A stretch of DNA of 64,000 nucleotides from contig JAMOVT010000008.1 in NCBI GenBank assembly GCA_027061855.1, positions 1-64,000 on the forward strand. Reading direction: 5' to 3'. Each line of letters begins with the position of its first letter. Within the stretch, counting starts at the first letter, position 1. Positions 34,920 through 42,895 of this stretch are shown here, piece by piece. Below the pieces are notes generated by a model. It was not told the origin of the DNA and ran no database searches. It saw nothing but the letters and a program-made list of their open reading frames with translations. Both the position numbers and the translations under genes were made by a program. This DNA comes from Flavobacteriales bacterium (GTDB taxonomy: Bacteria > Bacteroidota > Bacteroidia > Flavobacteriales > Flavobacteriaceae).

Positions 34920-36182
34920 TCAGATTTTTATTGTGATCAACTCGTCCCATCGGGTTGTATAGCGTCTCGAGCGGTGTTCTTGTTTCAACCTCCATGCCCG
35001 GGATTGTCCTTGTGCACCTATTTTTAGAATCTCTTTTCCCGTCGCTGTATTTATTTTGTCCATTATTTTCATAATCTGCCGGTGTTTGTGATATTCTCCC
35101 GCCTCAAAAAGACTTAATTGACGGTTTTCCTCGGGAACGATGCCACTGAGTATTACTCCCGCTTTTTTATATCCCAAGCCTTCTTTGTAAATGATTTTCA
35201 AGGCTTCCTTGGCTTTTTTGATCAGTAGGATGCTGCTGCTTGTGGGAGGATCAATTTGCAGGGTAAAACTCTTGGCATAATAAGGTTTTTTGGTGTCAAA
35301 GCGATTGGTCTTTAAGAAGACGGTCAGCAAATTGGCTACGGCTTTTTCTTCTCTTAATTTACGTGCCGATTTGGCCGCAAAATCGGCAATGGCTTCTTCG
35401 ATATAAATTAAATCGGATGTGTTTTTTGAAAAAGTACGTGCCGTACGGATAGCTTTCTTCGGCGGAGGTACAAGTTCCACCGGAATGCAGGAGGTACCCA
35501 ATAATTCTTCTTTTGTGCGCAAACCGTTTACCGACATGTTTTTTCGGATAAAAGCATCCGGAAGGCGGGTGAAATCCCAGGCTGTTTTGACCCCGTGTTC
35601 TTGTAAAAAGGAGGCATAGCGTCTGCCGATTCCCCAAACCTCCTCGATAGGAGTGAGTTTCAGGGCCAATTGGATTTTCTCCGGAGTATCGATCAAGGCT
35701 ACACCTACCTGGGGCATTTTCTTTTTGGCAATCCGGTTGGCGATTTTGGCCAGGGTTTTGGTAGGACCGAAACCCACACTTACCGGAATTCCGATGTATT
35801 TTCGCACGCGTTTTTTCAGCTCAATGCCCAATTGTTTGAAATCGGTGTTTTGAAATCCCGCAAAATCCAGAAAGGCTTCATCAATCGAATAGATTTCCAC
35901 TTGCGGAGTAAATCCGGAAAAGATTTGCATCATGCGTTGGGACATATCTCCGTAAAGGGCAAAATTGGAAGAAAAGGCATGGACTTCTCCGTTTTCTATT
36001 TGTTTTTTTATTTGGAATGCGGGAATTCCCATTTTGATTCCCATGGCTTTGGCTTCATTGGAGCGGGCAATGATAATCCCGTCGTTATTGGATAGCACAA
36101 CAACCGGTTTTCCGTTTAAAGCCGGATTGAAAACACGCTCACAAGAGGCATAAAAATTATTTCCATCTACCAAGGCATACAT
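34920..36182 (-). CDS. umuC: Y-family DNA polymerase, UmuC type
   Basis: Translesion polymerase subunit of SOS mutagenesis. 420 residues from the ATG at 36182 (MYALVDGNNFYASCERVFNP). Catalytic acidic residues are intact: D6 in LVDGNNFYASCE and the YSIDEAFLDF pair (~99-108). The GFGPTKTLAKIANRIAKK segment and the C-terminal UmuC-specific domain are present. No umuD lies next to it. It starts 1 base past the stop of the secreted NTR-like gene, so it may be translated from that message; no LexA-type dyad was recognised. Confidence 0.92.
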   Translation of the reverse strand: MYALVDGNNFYASCERVFNPALNGKPVVVLSNNDGIIIARSNEAKAMGIKMGIPAFQIKKQIENGEVHAFSSNFALYGDMSQRMMQIFSGFTPQVEIYSIDEAFLDFAGFQNTDFKQLGIELKKRVRKYIGIPVSVGFGPTKTLAKIANRIAKKKMPQVGVALIDTPEKIQLALKLTPIEEVWGIGRRYASFLQEHGVKTAWDFTRLPDAFIRKNMSVNGLRTKEELLGTSCIPVELVPPPKKAIRTARTFSKNTSDLIYIEEAIADFAAKSARKLREEKAVANLLTVFLKTNRFDTKKPYYAKSFTLQIDPPTSSSILLIKKAKEALKIIYKEGLGYKKAGVILSGIVPEENRQLSLFEAGEYHKHRQIMKIMDKINTATGKEILKIGAQGQSRAWRLKQEHRSRRYTTRWDELITIKI

Positions 36183-36183
36183 G

Positions 36184-36885
36184 CTATTTTTCTTTTTTTT
36201 CGAGTTGTTCAAGAAGTTTTTTCTTTCTTCTCTTGTTTATATCCCTCTTGCTCCAAGAGACAAGTATGATATCATAACCGGTTTTTGCTTTTTCGGTTTC
36301 ATTGAGCAAAACCGGTTGTACCACCACATTTTTTTTAAAAAAGTTATCCCGGAACCATTCTCCTTTGGGGATGATATGCAGGTTTAGGGTAAAAGCTACT
36401 GATTTTCCGCTGAAATCATAGCCGATTTGTGGAAATTGGGAGTTGAGATAAGCACTTTCTGCCGAAGAAAGCCGGGGGTTATTATTTTTAAAAATACTCG
36501 AAAAAGCGGGGGAGAAGAAGAGGTCGAGTTTGGCTTCCAAGGCTTTGTTTTTCTCTGCAAGTCTATTCATCCGGCAACGCGAAGTACGCCCGTTTTTTGC
36601 AAAAACAATATAGGCTTTTCCTATATAAAATAGCATTCCGCAGTCGCCTCCTCCCAATCCGGTTTGAATTTCAAGGGTATCTACGGCTTGCCCTTTCCAT
36701 GTTTTCCTTACGGCAAAACGATAAATCATTTTAAAGTTTTCCTGTCTTTTTTCTATGGGGATGCCTTTAAAAATCAAATCGGCGTCCTCTATTTCTTCCT
36801 GCAAGTCGGGAGGTACACATTGGCAGGCTTGCGTTTGATTATAAAGTCCTGCGAACAATAGTAAGCTGAGAAAGAAACGGAACAT
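36184..36885 (-). CDS. Secreted NTR/TIMP-like domain protein
   Basis: 233 residues. The signal peptide ends at ...NQTQA, placing CQC right at the mature N terminus, as in TIMP/netrin-module proteins where the first cysteines form disulfides. VRKTWKG, QTGLGGGDCGMLFYIGKAYI and TSRCRMN follow the bacterial NTR-like pattern. After residue ~115 the sequence is unrelated to that module and ends in a Lys/Arg-rich tail. Role unknown. It directly precedes umuC, an unexpected neighbour. Confidence 0.7.
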   Translation of the reverse strand: MFRFFLSLLLFAGLYNQTQACQCVPPDLQEEIEDADLIFKGIPIEKRQENFKMIYRFAVRKTWKGQAVDTLEIQTGLGGGDCGMLFYIGKAYIVFAKNGRTSRCRMNRLAEKNKALEAKLDLFFSPAFSSIFKNNNPRLSSAESAYLNSQFPQIGYDFSGKSVAFTLNLHIIPKGEWFRDNFFKKNVVVQPVLLNETEKAKTGYDIILVSWSKRDINKRRKKKLLEQLEKKEK

Positions 36886-36908
36886 AAAAAAGGGAGTTTT
36901 TATAAGCC

Positions 36909-36916
36909 CAAAGTTA
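36909..36916 (-). promoter_or_regulatory. -7 element for the NTR-like gene and umuC
   Basis: TAACTTTG on the minus strand, 23 bases before the start codon at 36885. Confidence 0.45.
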
Positions 36917-36994
36917 GAAAAATTTTTGAGTAAAAGTGCTCATCGCTTTTAAATCCTCTTTTTCCGGAAACTTTTTTTCTCACCTGTTTTATCT

Positions 36995-37002
36995 TATCTT
37001 TG
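36995..37002 (+). promoter_or_regulatory. -7 element for engB
   Basis: TATCTTTG, 15 bases before the ATG at 37018; the start lies so close that the leader must be very short. This also argues against a TTG start at 37000, which would overlap the promoter. Confidence 0.55.
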
Positions 37003-37017
37003 TATCAAAATATTTTC

Positions 37018-37671
37018 ATGAAAATCAACAAGGCCGAATTTGTAATCAGTAACACCGATATTTCCAAAGCACCCCAAGAGCCCTTACCCGAATATGCTTT
37101 TATCGGGCGCTCGAATGTAGGAAAATCTTCATTGATTAATATGCTGACCAATCATAAAAAATTGGCCAAAACTTCGGGAACTCCGGGGAAAACACAGTTG
37201 ATCAATCATTTTAAAATCAATGACGATTGGTTTTTGGTCGATTTGCCCGGTTACGGTTACGCAAAGACTTCCAAGACTTCCCGCCGGAAATTTCAAAAAC
37301 TTATCACCGATTATTTTAAAAAACGCAGAAACCTGGTCAATGCTTTTGTGTTGATAGACTCACGTCACCCTCCTCAAAAAGTAGATATGGAATTTATGCG
37401 TTGGTTGGGAGAAAACCGCATTCCTTTTTCGATTGTATTTACAAAAGCCGATAAATTAAGCAGCAATGAGCTAGGGAAAAATTTACGGAAATACAAAATG
37501 AAATTTTTACAGGAATGGCAGAGTCTTCCGCAAATATTTGTCACTTCGGCGAGTTCCAAATTGGGAAGAGATGAAATTTTGAATTATATTGAACGTTTAA
37601 ATGAAAGTTTGAGGGATGAAATTCCGAAAATAATGAAGGAAAATCCATCCGAAAATAAACACGACGATTAA
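37018..37671 (+). CDS. engB: Ribosome-assembly GTPase EngB (YsxC/YihA)
   Basis: Essential GTPase for late 50S assembly. 217 residues: G1 GRSNVGKSS (~30-38), G3 [12 protein letters not shown]4 TKADKLS, G5-like TSASSKLG. The ATG at 37018 gives [20 protein letters not shown], the normal N terminus. Confidence 0.94.
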   Translation: MKINKAEFVISNTDISKAPQEPLPEYAFIGRSNVGKSSLINMLTNHKKLAKTSGTPGKTQLINHFKINDDWFLVDLPGYGYAKTSKTSRRKFQKLITDYFKKRRNLVNAFVLIDSRHPPQKVDMEFMRWLGENRIPFSIVFTKADKLSSNELGKNLRKYKMKFLQEWQSLPQIFVTSASSKLGRDEILNYIERLNESLRDEIPKIMKENPSENKHDD

Positions 37672-37681
37672 TCTCTTCTAT

Positions 37682-38620
37682 ATGCAGACAAAAATTCTTT
37701 TTTTTAGCGGACTATTCTTGGCCTTTCTCTTTTCTTCCCGGGCCCAATATTTCAAAAGCCAACCGGGTTATGATATTTTTTCCAATTACAGCCGTTTAGG
37801 GTTTCAAGTAGACGGTCTTGTTTTTAGCGCTGCCGAAACAGGAAATCCTCCGGAGGGAACAGATTTCAAAAGTCAATCGGCATTGGGTTATAAAGCGGGA
37901 GTGGTTTATAATTTTTCTTTAGTACCCAACTTTGGTTTGCGGATTGGTGCTTTGATAGGGAAAAATCCCGCCGCTAATACTTATTTTCAATTGGATGCTT
38001 CCCGAACAGGGGAACCGCAAGACTATACTCATACGCGTGGTGCTTTGTACAGTAATTTGAGTTTTGCCTTTCCTTTATTGGCCGAATACCGCAATTTCTC
38101 GTTTGATCCTTTTGTAACTTCTTTAGCCGCCGGTATCCAAGTACAGCGCACAGGAGCACAAACTTTTACGGAGTCGTATGGAAATTACTATCAATTGCAG
38201 GTTTCGAATCCGGGATCCTGGGATTTTGATTTTATTATAAAAGCGGGTGTTTATTTCCAATTTTCACGTTTTATGATGCAACCGAATATTGTCTATAAAT
38301 ATCGTTTGCAAGACCAATACACAGGGACATATACTTTTTCTAACTTGCAAAATCCGGCTTTAAATAACGAAACACAAGTATTCGCTCAAAAAGGAAATTA
38401 TATAGGTTTAAGTCTGGATTTTTATATCTTTACACCTCATCGACAAATTTCTGCGGGCTGTGCCGGAAGTGTACATAGTAAAGAAGTAATGAAACGCAAA
38501 AGAGCACAGGAAAAGGAGAGAATGAAATTGGAAAAAAAGAAAAGGAAAGCCTTTAAAAAACGACGGAAAAAAGCTGAAAAGGGAAGAAGGAAAAGTTTTT
38601 TGAAAAGAATTTTTGGATAA
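37682..38620 (+). CDS. Outer-membrane beta-barrel-like protein with a basic tail
   Basis: 312 residues. Signal peptide MQTKILFFSGLFLAFLFSSR, then alternating aromatic/polar strands typical of the Bacteroidota porin-family (OmpA-like) beta-barrel, up to about residue 260. The last ~45 residues (from SKEVMKRKRAQEKERMKLEK onward) are nearly all Lys, Arg and Glu, followed by SFLKRIFG. Such a tail is odd on an outer-membrane barrel. The gene lies between engB and udk and may be co-transcribed with them. Function unknown. Confidence 0.75.
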   Translation: MQTKILFFSGLFLAFLFSSRAQYFKSQPGYDIFSNYSRLGFQVDGLVFSAAETGNPPEGTDFKSQSALGYKAGVVYNFSLVPNFGLRIGALIGKNPAANTYFQLDASRTGEPQDYTHTRGALYSNLSFAFPLLAEYRNFSFDPFVTSLAAGIQVQRTGAQTFTESYGNYYQLQVSNPGSWDFDFIIKAGVYFQFSRFMMQPNIVYKYRLQDQYTGTYTFSNLQNPALNNETQVFAQKGNYIGLSLDFYIFTPHRQISAGCAGSVHSKEVMKRKRAQEKERMKLEKKKRKAFKKRRKKAEKGRRKSFLKRIFG

Positions 38621-38647
38621 AAAAAAATACAATTTAAAAATATAGAT

Positions 38648-39253
38648 ATGCTTATTATAGGAATTGCAGGTGGAACCGGAAGTGGAAAAACCACCGTAGT
38701 AAATCAGATAGTAAAAGAATTTGACAATGAAGATGTGGGAATCATATCACAGGATTCTTACTATAAGGATAATGCTCATTTATCATTGGAAGAAAGAGCA
38801 AAAATAAATTTCGATCACCCTCGTGCCATAGATTTTGATTTGCTCTATCAACATTTGACCGATTTAAAGGAAGGCAAAACCGTAGAACAACCGGTTTATT
38901 CTTTTGTGCAGCATACCCGCACCGGAGATACGATTCTTACACACCCCAGAAAAGTGATGATTGTCGAAGGCATTTTGATCTTTAACGATAAACGTCTCCG
39001 GGATTTATTTGATGTGAAAATTTATGTACATGCCGATTCCGATGAGCGTCTAATACGCCGGGTTCGTAGAGATATAAATGAACGCGGACGAACCGTAGAT
39101 GAAGTGTTGAGCAGATATCAAAATACGTTGAAACCTATGCACGAACAATTTATCGAGCCTACTAAAGCCTATGCCGATTTGATTATCCCGAATGATCGCA
39201 GAAATAAAGTGGCGATTGATGTAATTATCAGCTTGATCAAAAATAATGTGTAA
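38648..39253 (+). CDS. udk: Uridine kinase
   Basis: Phosphorylates uridine and cytidine in pyrimidine salvage. 201 residues with P-loop GGTGSGKTT (8-16), SQDSYYKDN (~36), FDHPRAIDFDLL (~56) and RLIRRVRRDINERGR (~131-145), all standard. It is followed by divIC after 2 bases. Confidence 0.94.
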   Translation: MLIIGIAGGTGSGKTTVVNQIVKEFDNEDVGIISQDSYYKDNAHLSLEERAKINFDHPRAIDFDLLYQHLTDLKEGKTVEQPVYSFVQHTRTGDTILTHPRKVMIVEGILIFNDKRLRDLFDVKIYVHADSDERLIRRVRRDINERGRTVDEVLSRYQNTLKPMHEQFIEPTKAYADLIIPNDRRNKVAIDVIISLIKNNV

Positions 39254-39255
39254 GA

Positions 39256-39555
39256 ATGAATTTCAAAGAATTGTTGTCTTTAAAATATGTAAATAAATTT
39301 ACCATAGCCCTTTTTATATTTGTGCTTTGGGTGTTGTTTATTGACAATAATTCGTGGTTGTTTCAAAAAAAATTAAATAAGGAAATAAAAAAATACGAAG
39401 AGCGAAAAGCTTTCTATCAAGACGAAATCAAGAAACAAAAACAAGAACTCAAAGATTTGCAAGATGAGAAAAAACTCGAAAAGTATGCTCGTGAAAAACT
39501 CTTGATGAAAAAGAAAGGGGAAGATCTTTATATAATTGAAAAAAAGGCGGACTAA
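39256..39555 (+). CDS. FtsB/DivIC-type septum formation initiator
   Basis: A 99-residue bitopic protein: short cytoplasmic N terminus, one helix (~17-36), a coiled coil rich in Lys/Glu (~45-80) and the family end YAREKLLMKKKGEDLYIIE. Part of the FtsQLB-like division subcomplex. Its stop codon overlaps the mutA start (TAATG). The order udk-divIC-mutA is common in Flavobacteria. Confidence 0.88.
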   Translation: MNFKELLSLKYVNKFTIALFIFVLWVLFIDNNSWLFQKKLNKEIKKYEERKAFYQDEIKKQKQELKDLQDEKKLEKYAREKLLMKKKGEDLYIIEKKAD

Positions 39556-40898
39556 TGGTAGATTTTAATGAATTTAACAAAGTTTCCACAGCCGAATGGA
39601 AGTTGAAAATCCAAGCCGATCTCAAAGGCAAAGACTATGAGAGCTTGATTACCTTTACCCCCGAAGGAATAGCTATTAAACCTTTTTATCATTTTGATGA
39701 TTACAAGAAATTTAAACTGCTTTCCGGTCAGCCTTTTCAAATTCAACAGGAGCTTTATCTGGCCAATGAAAAAATAGGAAATAAAATCATTTCCAAAGCT
39801 TTGCATAAAGGGGCGGATAAAATGATTATCAATGCCCATAAAAATTTTGATATTGATACATTGACAGATAAATTGGACTTTTCCCGTCTCATTTTTCGTT
39901 TGGATTTTTTGGATGCCGGATTTTTTATAAAGCTGTATCATAAAACCAAAGGAAAGTCGGCTATTTTATTAAATCCGGTCGGTCATTTAATCCGTACAGG
40001 AAATTGGTACTTCAACAGCAAAAAAGACTTTGATATTTTGCGTGAAATCAGGATGGAAACAGCTTCCGGATTTCCCATGATTGAGGTCGATAGCGCTCAT
40101 TTTCATAATGCGGGAGCCAATATTGTACAGCAAATAGCCTATTCATTATCTCTGGGTGTGGAATATGTAGAGAGATTGGGAGAATCTGTTGCTTCCCAAA
40201 TGGTATTTCATACGGCAACCGGCAGCCAATATTTTTTTGAAATCAACAAATTAAATGTACTTCGTTATTTATGGAATTTGGTATTAAATAAATATCAGAT
40301 AGAAGCTCCTACCTATATTCGCGCTACGCCAGGATTGAGAAATAAAAGTCTATTGAGTCCGTATGTCAATATGCTACGAACTACAATGGAAAGTATGAGT
40401 GCGATATTGGGAGGTGCCGATGCATTGGTAAATATGCCTTATGATAAAATTTTCAAAAAAACCAATTCTTTTAGTGAACGTATCGCCCGGAATCAATTGA
40501 TTATTCTCAATGAAGAAGCAGGCTTTCAAAAGGCTAAAATGGCAGCTCAAGGAAGTTATTTTTTGGAACACACGGCAGCAGAAATGGCCGAAAAATCATT
40601 GGAGCTTTTTAAAAATATAGAAAAGGCGGGAGGAATCATCGAGCAGTTGATGAAAGGGAAGATTCAAGAAAAAACCGCAGAATCGGCTGCCAAAGAACAA
40701 GAAAAATTCGACAGAGGGGAAAGAGTATTGGTGGGAGTAAACAAATATATCAATGAAAAAGAAGAAATAGAAATGCCGGAAGTATACCCATTTATGAAAA
40801 AACGCAAAGGCAAAACTCTTATTCCCCCTGTAATAGCGCGAAGGTTGGCCGAAGAAATGGAAAGAAAAATTTTACAAGAAAAAGGAATCGATTTATAA
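39555..40898 (+). CDS. mutA: Methylmalonyl-CoA mutase small (beta) subunit
   Basis: 447 residues of the mutase TIM-barrel family without the C-terminal B12-binding domain, as in the short Bacteroidota form; the classical small subunit is about 620-640 residues. Recognisable stretches: EFNKVSTAEWKLKIQADLKG at the N terminus, TASGFPMIEVDSAHFHNAGA and RIARNQLIILNEEAGF. Non-catalytic partner of MutB in (R)-methylmalonyl-CoA/succinyl-CoA interconversion. mutB is not next to it but about 22 kb away on the other strand. The next start overlaps its stop. Confidence 0.9.
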   Translation: MVDFNEFNKVSTAEWKLKIQADLKGKDYESLITFTPEGIAIKPFYHFDDYKKFKLLSGQPFQIQQELYLANEKIGNKIISKALHKGADKMIINAHKNFDIDTLTDKLDFSRLIFRLDFLDAGFFIKLYHKTKGKSAILLNPVGHLIRTGNWYFNSKKDFDILREIRMETASGFPMIEVDSAHFHNAGANIVQQIAYSLSLGVEYVERLGESVASQMVFHTATGSQYFFEINKLNVLRYLWNLVLNKYQIEAPTYIRATPGLRNKSLLSPYVNMLRTTMESMSAILGGADALVNMPYDKIFKKTNSFSERIARNQLIILNEEAGFQKAKMAAQGSYFLEHTAAEMAEKSLELFKNIEKAGGIIEQLMKGKIQEKTAESAAKEQEKFDRGERVLVGVNKYINEKEEIEMPEVYPFMKKRKGKTLIPPVIARRLAEEMERKILQEKGIDL

Positions 40899-41989
40899 TG
40901 TATGTAATCATAGACTTGGAGACTACCGGAGGGAAACCTCATGAAGAAGCGATTACCGAAATAGCCATTTACAAATATGACGGTAATGAGCTGGTAGACC
41001 AATTTATCAGCATGGTTAATCCAGAGCGACCTATTCAGCCTTTTGTGCAGCGACTTACCGGCATTAACAATAAAATGCTGCGCAATGCTCCCAAATTCTA
41101 TGAAATTGCCAAAAGAGTAGTGGAAATTACAGATGGATGTACCCTTGTTGCCCATAATGCATCCTTTGATTATCGGGTATTAAAAAAAGAATTTGACCGT
41201 TTGGGATACGATTATTCGCGTCCCCGTTTATGTACCGTTAAACTCAGTAAAGAATTGATTCCCGGTTTGCAATCATATAGCCTTGGTAAGTTATGTAAAT
41301 CTTTACATATTCCTATGTCCGACAGGCATAGAGCTTCGGGAGATGCCTTGGCAACCTTAGAACTTTTTAAGTTGATTCTCAATAAAAAAAGGGATTTATC
41401 GGACCGGTTGGAACATGATCATCCTCCGGCAAAGAGAACAAAATTATCTGATGACTTGATCCAAATGATCGACGAGTTACCGCCAAAAAAAGGCATTTTG
41501 TATCTGTATGATGAGAAAGATAAATTGATTTCCGTCGAAAATACCAGAAATATCAAGAAAAAAATCAATTCGATTTTTTTAAAAAATAACCCCAAGTCCC
41601 TTGATTTACAAAAACAATTGAAAAAAATCGATTATGAATTACTCTCGGGAAGTTTGATTAATAAGATCATCACTTGGCATTACCGGCATAAATACAATCC
41701 GCGATTTTCCGTTTGTACCCGAAGGAAATATAGTTTTGACAAGAATTTTGAGCCTGCTTCTTTTCTTCTGATAGATCATGGACATCATCCGGGCGAAAAA
41801 GCGGTCATATTTGTGGAAAACCATAAGGTACAAGGCTATGGGTTTTTTAAATTGAATTGGGAACAGGAAAGCATAGACTTGATAAAAAAACGACTGACAC
41901 CGGTAGAAAATCATCCCTTTTTACGCAAAATGATTCAAGAGCATATCGAGAAGAAAAAATATGTTGATTTAGTGGAATTAGATGAATGA
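40898..41989 (+). CDS. DnaQ-like 3'-5' exonuclease with GIY-YIG-like domain
   Basis: 363 residues. The N-terminal DEDDh exonuclease is complete: ExoI IDLETTGG (D6, E8), ExoII LVAHNASFDYRVL (~84-96), ExoIII HRASGDALATL (~145-155, H and D). After a linker, LPPKKGILYLYDEKDKLISV (~193-212) and NTRNIKKKINSIF resemble the GIY-YIG start of UvrC (LPxxPGVY...G), but the second glycine-Lys motif is altered, so nuclease activity of that part is doubtful. Similar fusions are known among bacterial epsilon-like proteins. It overlaps mutA by 1 base and miaA by 4. Confidence 0.85.
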   Translation: MYVIIDLETTGGKPHEEAITEIAIYKYDGNELVDQFISMVNPERPIQPFVQRLTGINNKMLRNAPKFYEIAKRVVEITDGCTLVAHNASFDYRVLKKEFDRLGYDYSRPRLCTVKLSKELIPGLQSYSLGKLCKSLHIPMSDRHRASGDALATLELFKLILNKKRDLSDRLEHDHPPAKRTKLSDDLIQMIDELPPKKGILYLYDEKDKLISVENTRNIKKKINSIFLKNNPKSLDLQKQLKKIDYELLSGSLINKIITWHYRHKYNPRFSVCTRRKYSFDKNFEPASFLLIDHGHHPGEKAVIFVENHKVQGYGFFKLNWEQESIDLIKKRLTPVENHPFLRKMIQEHIEKKKYVDLVELDE

Positions 41990-42894
41990 AAAAAAAACTG
42001 ATTTGTATAACAGGACCCACCGCTTCCGGAAAAACAGCTCTTTCAATCGAATTGGCCAAATATTTTCATACGGAAATTATCTCGGCAGACTCACGTCAGT
42101 TTTATAAAGAAATGTCCATTGGTACCGCCGTACCTTCTCCGGAAGAATTATCTGCCGCACCTCATCATTTTATTCAACATAAAAGTATTTTTGACGAATA
42201 TACAGTCGGGGATTTTGAAACCGATTTTATTTCACTATCGGAAATTCTTTTTCAAAAGCTTGATACGATTATTTTAGTAGGTGGTTCCGGGCTATATATT
42301 GATGCAGCAATCAAGGGTTTAGATAATTTACCCGGGAAAAATCATGAGATTCGTGCCGAATTGGAACAACTTATAAACGAGAAAGGACTTATTGCTTTAC
42401 AGGATGAAGTGCGAAAATTAGATCCGGAATTTTATAAACGGATGGATATCCAAAATCCTCACCGCTTGATTCGTGCCATTGAAATTCTGCGTCAATCTCC
42501 CGGAAAAACGATGGATGAATTAAGAAACAAACGGCAAAAACGCAGTTTTGATACGGTTTTAATTGCATTGGATTGGGAACGGCAAAAATTATATGACCGC
42601 ATCAATAAACGTGTGGACATAATGATGAAACAAGGATTGGAAGAAGAAGCTCGTAAATTGTATCCTCATAAACATTTGAATGCTTTAAATACAGTGGGGT
42701 ATAAGGAATTATTTGGCTATTTTGAAAACGCATACTCCAAGGAATTTGCTGTTTCCGAAATCAAAAAAAATACCCGTCGTTTTGCCAAAAGACAATTGAC
42801 CTGGTTTCGTAAAAACAAGGACATCCGCTGGTTTGATCCTGAAATGAATTTTTCCCATATAATTAAATATGTGGAGAAAGAAATAGAAAAATAA
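41986..42894 (+). CDS. miaA: tRNA dimethylallyltransferase
   Basis: Adds an isopentenyl group to A37 of tRNAs reading UNN codons. 302 residues: P-loop GPTASGKT (10-17), ISADSRQFYKEMSIGTAVPS (~34-53), LVGGSGLYIDA (~97-107) and VGYKELFGYF (~232-241). Last gene of the udk-miaA run. It ends 1 base before the convergent lnt gene with no terminator between. Confidence 0.94.
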   Translation: MKKKLICITGPTASGKTALSIELAKYFHTEIISADSRQFYKEMSIGTAVPSPEELSAAPHHFIQHKSIFDEYTVGDFETDFISLSEILFQKLDTIILVGGSGLYIDAAIKGLDNLPGKNHEIRAELEQLINEKGLIALQDEVRKLDPEFYKRMDIQNPHRLIRAIEILRQSPGKTMDELRNKRQKRSFDTVLIALDWERQKLYDRINKRVDIMMKQGLEEEARKLYPHKHLNALNTVGYKELFGYFENAYSKEFAVSEIKKNTRRFAKRQLTWFRKNKDIRWFDPEMNFSHIIKYVEKEIEK

Positions 42895-42895
42895 A

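Noticed and set aside
35670-36095. 141-codon forward open frame opposite umuC
   Set aside because: It is an antisense shadow of conserved polymerase motifs; no promoter or family features.
34920-36885. umuD or an SOS operator next to umuC
   Set aside because: The preceding gene encodes an exported NTR-like protein without a LexA/UmuD peptidase Ser-Lys pair, and I found no clear LexA-type dyad.
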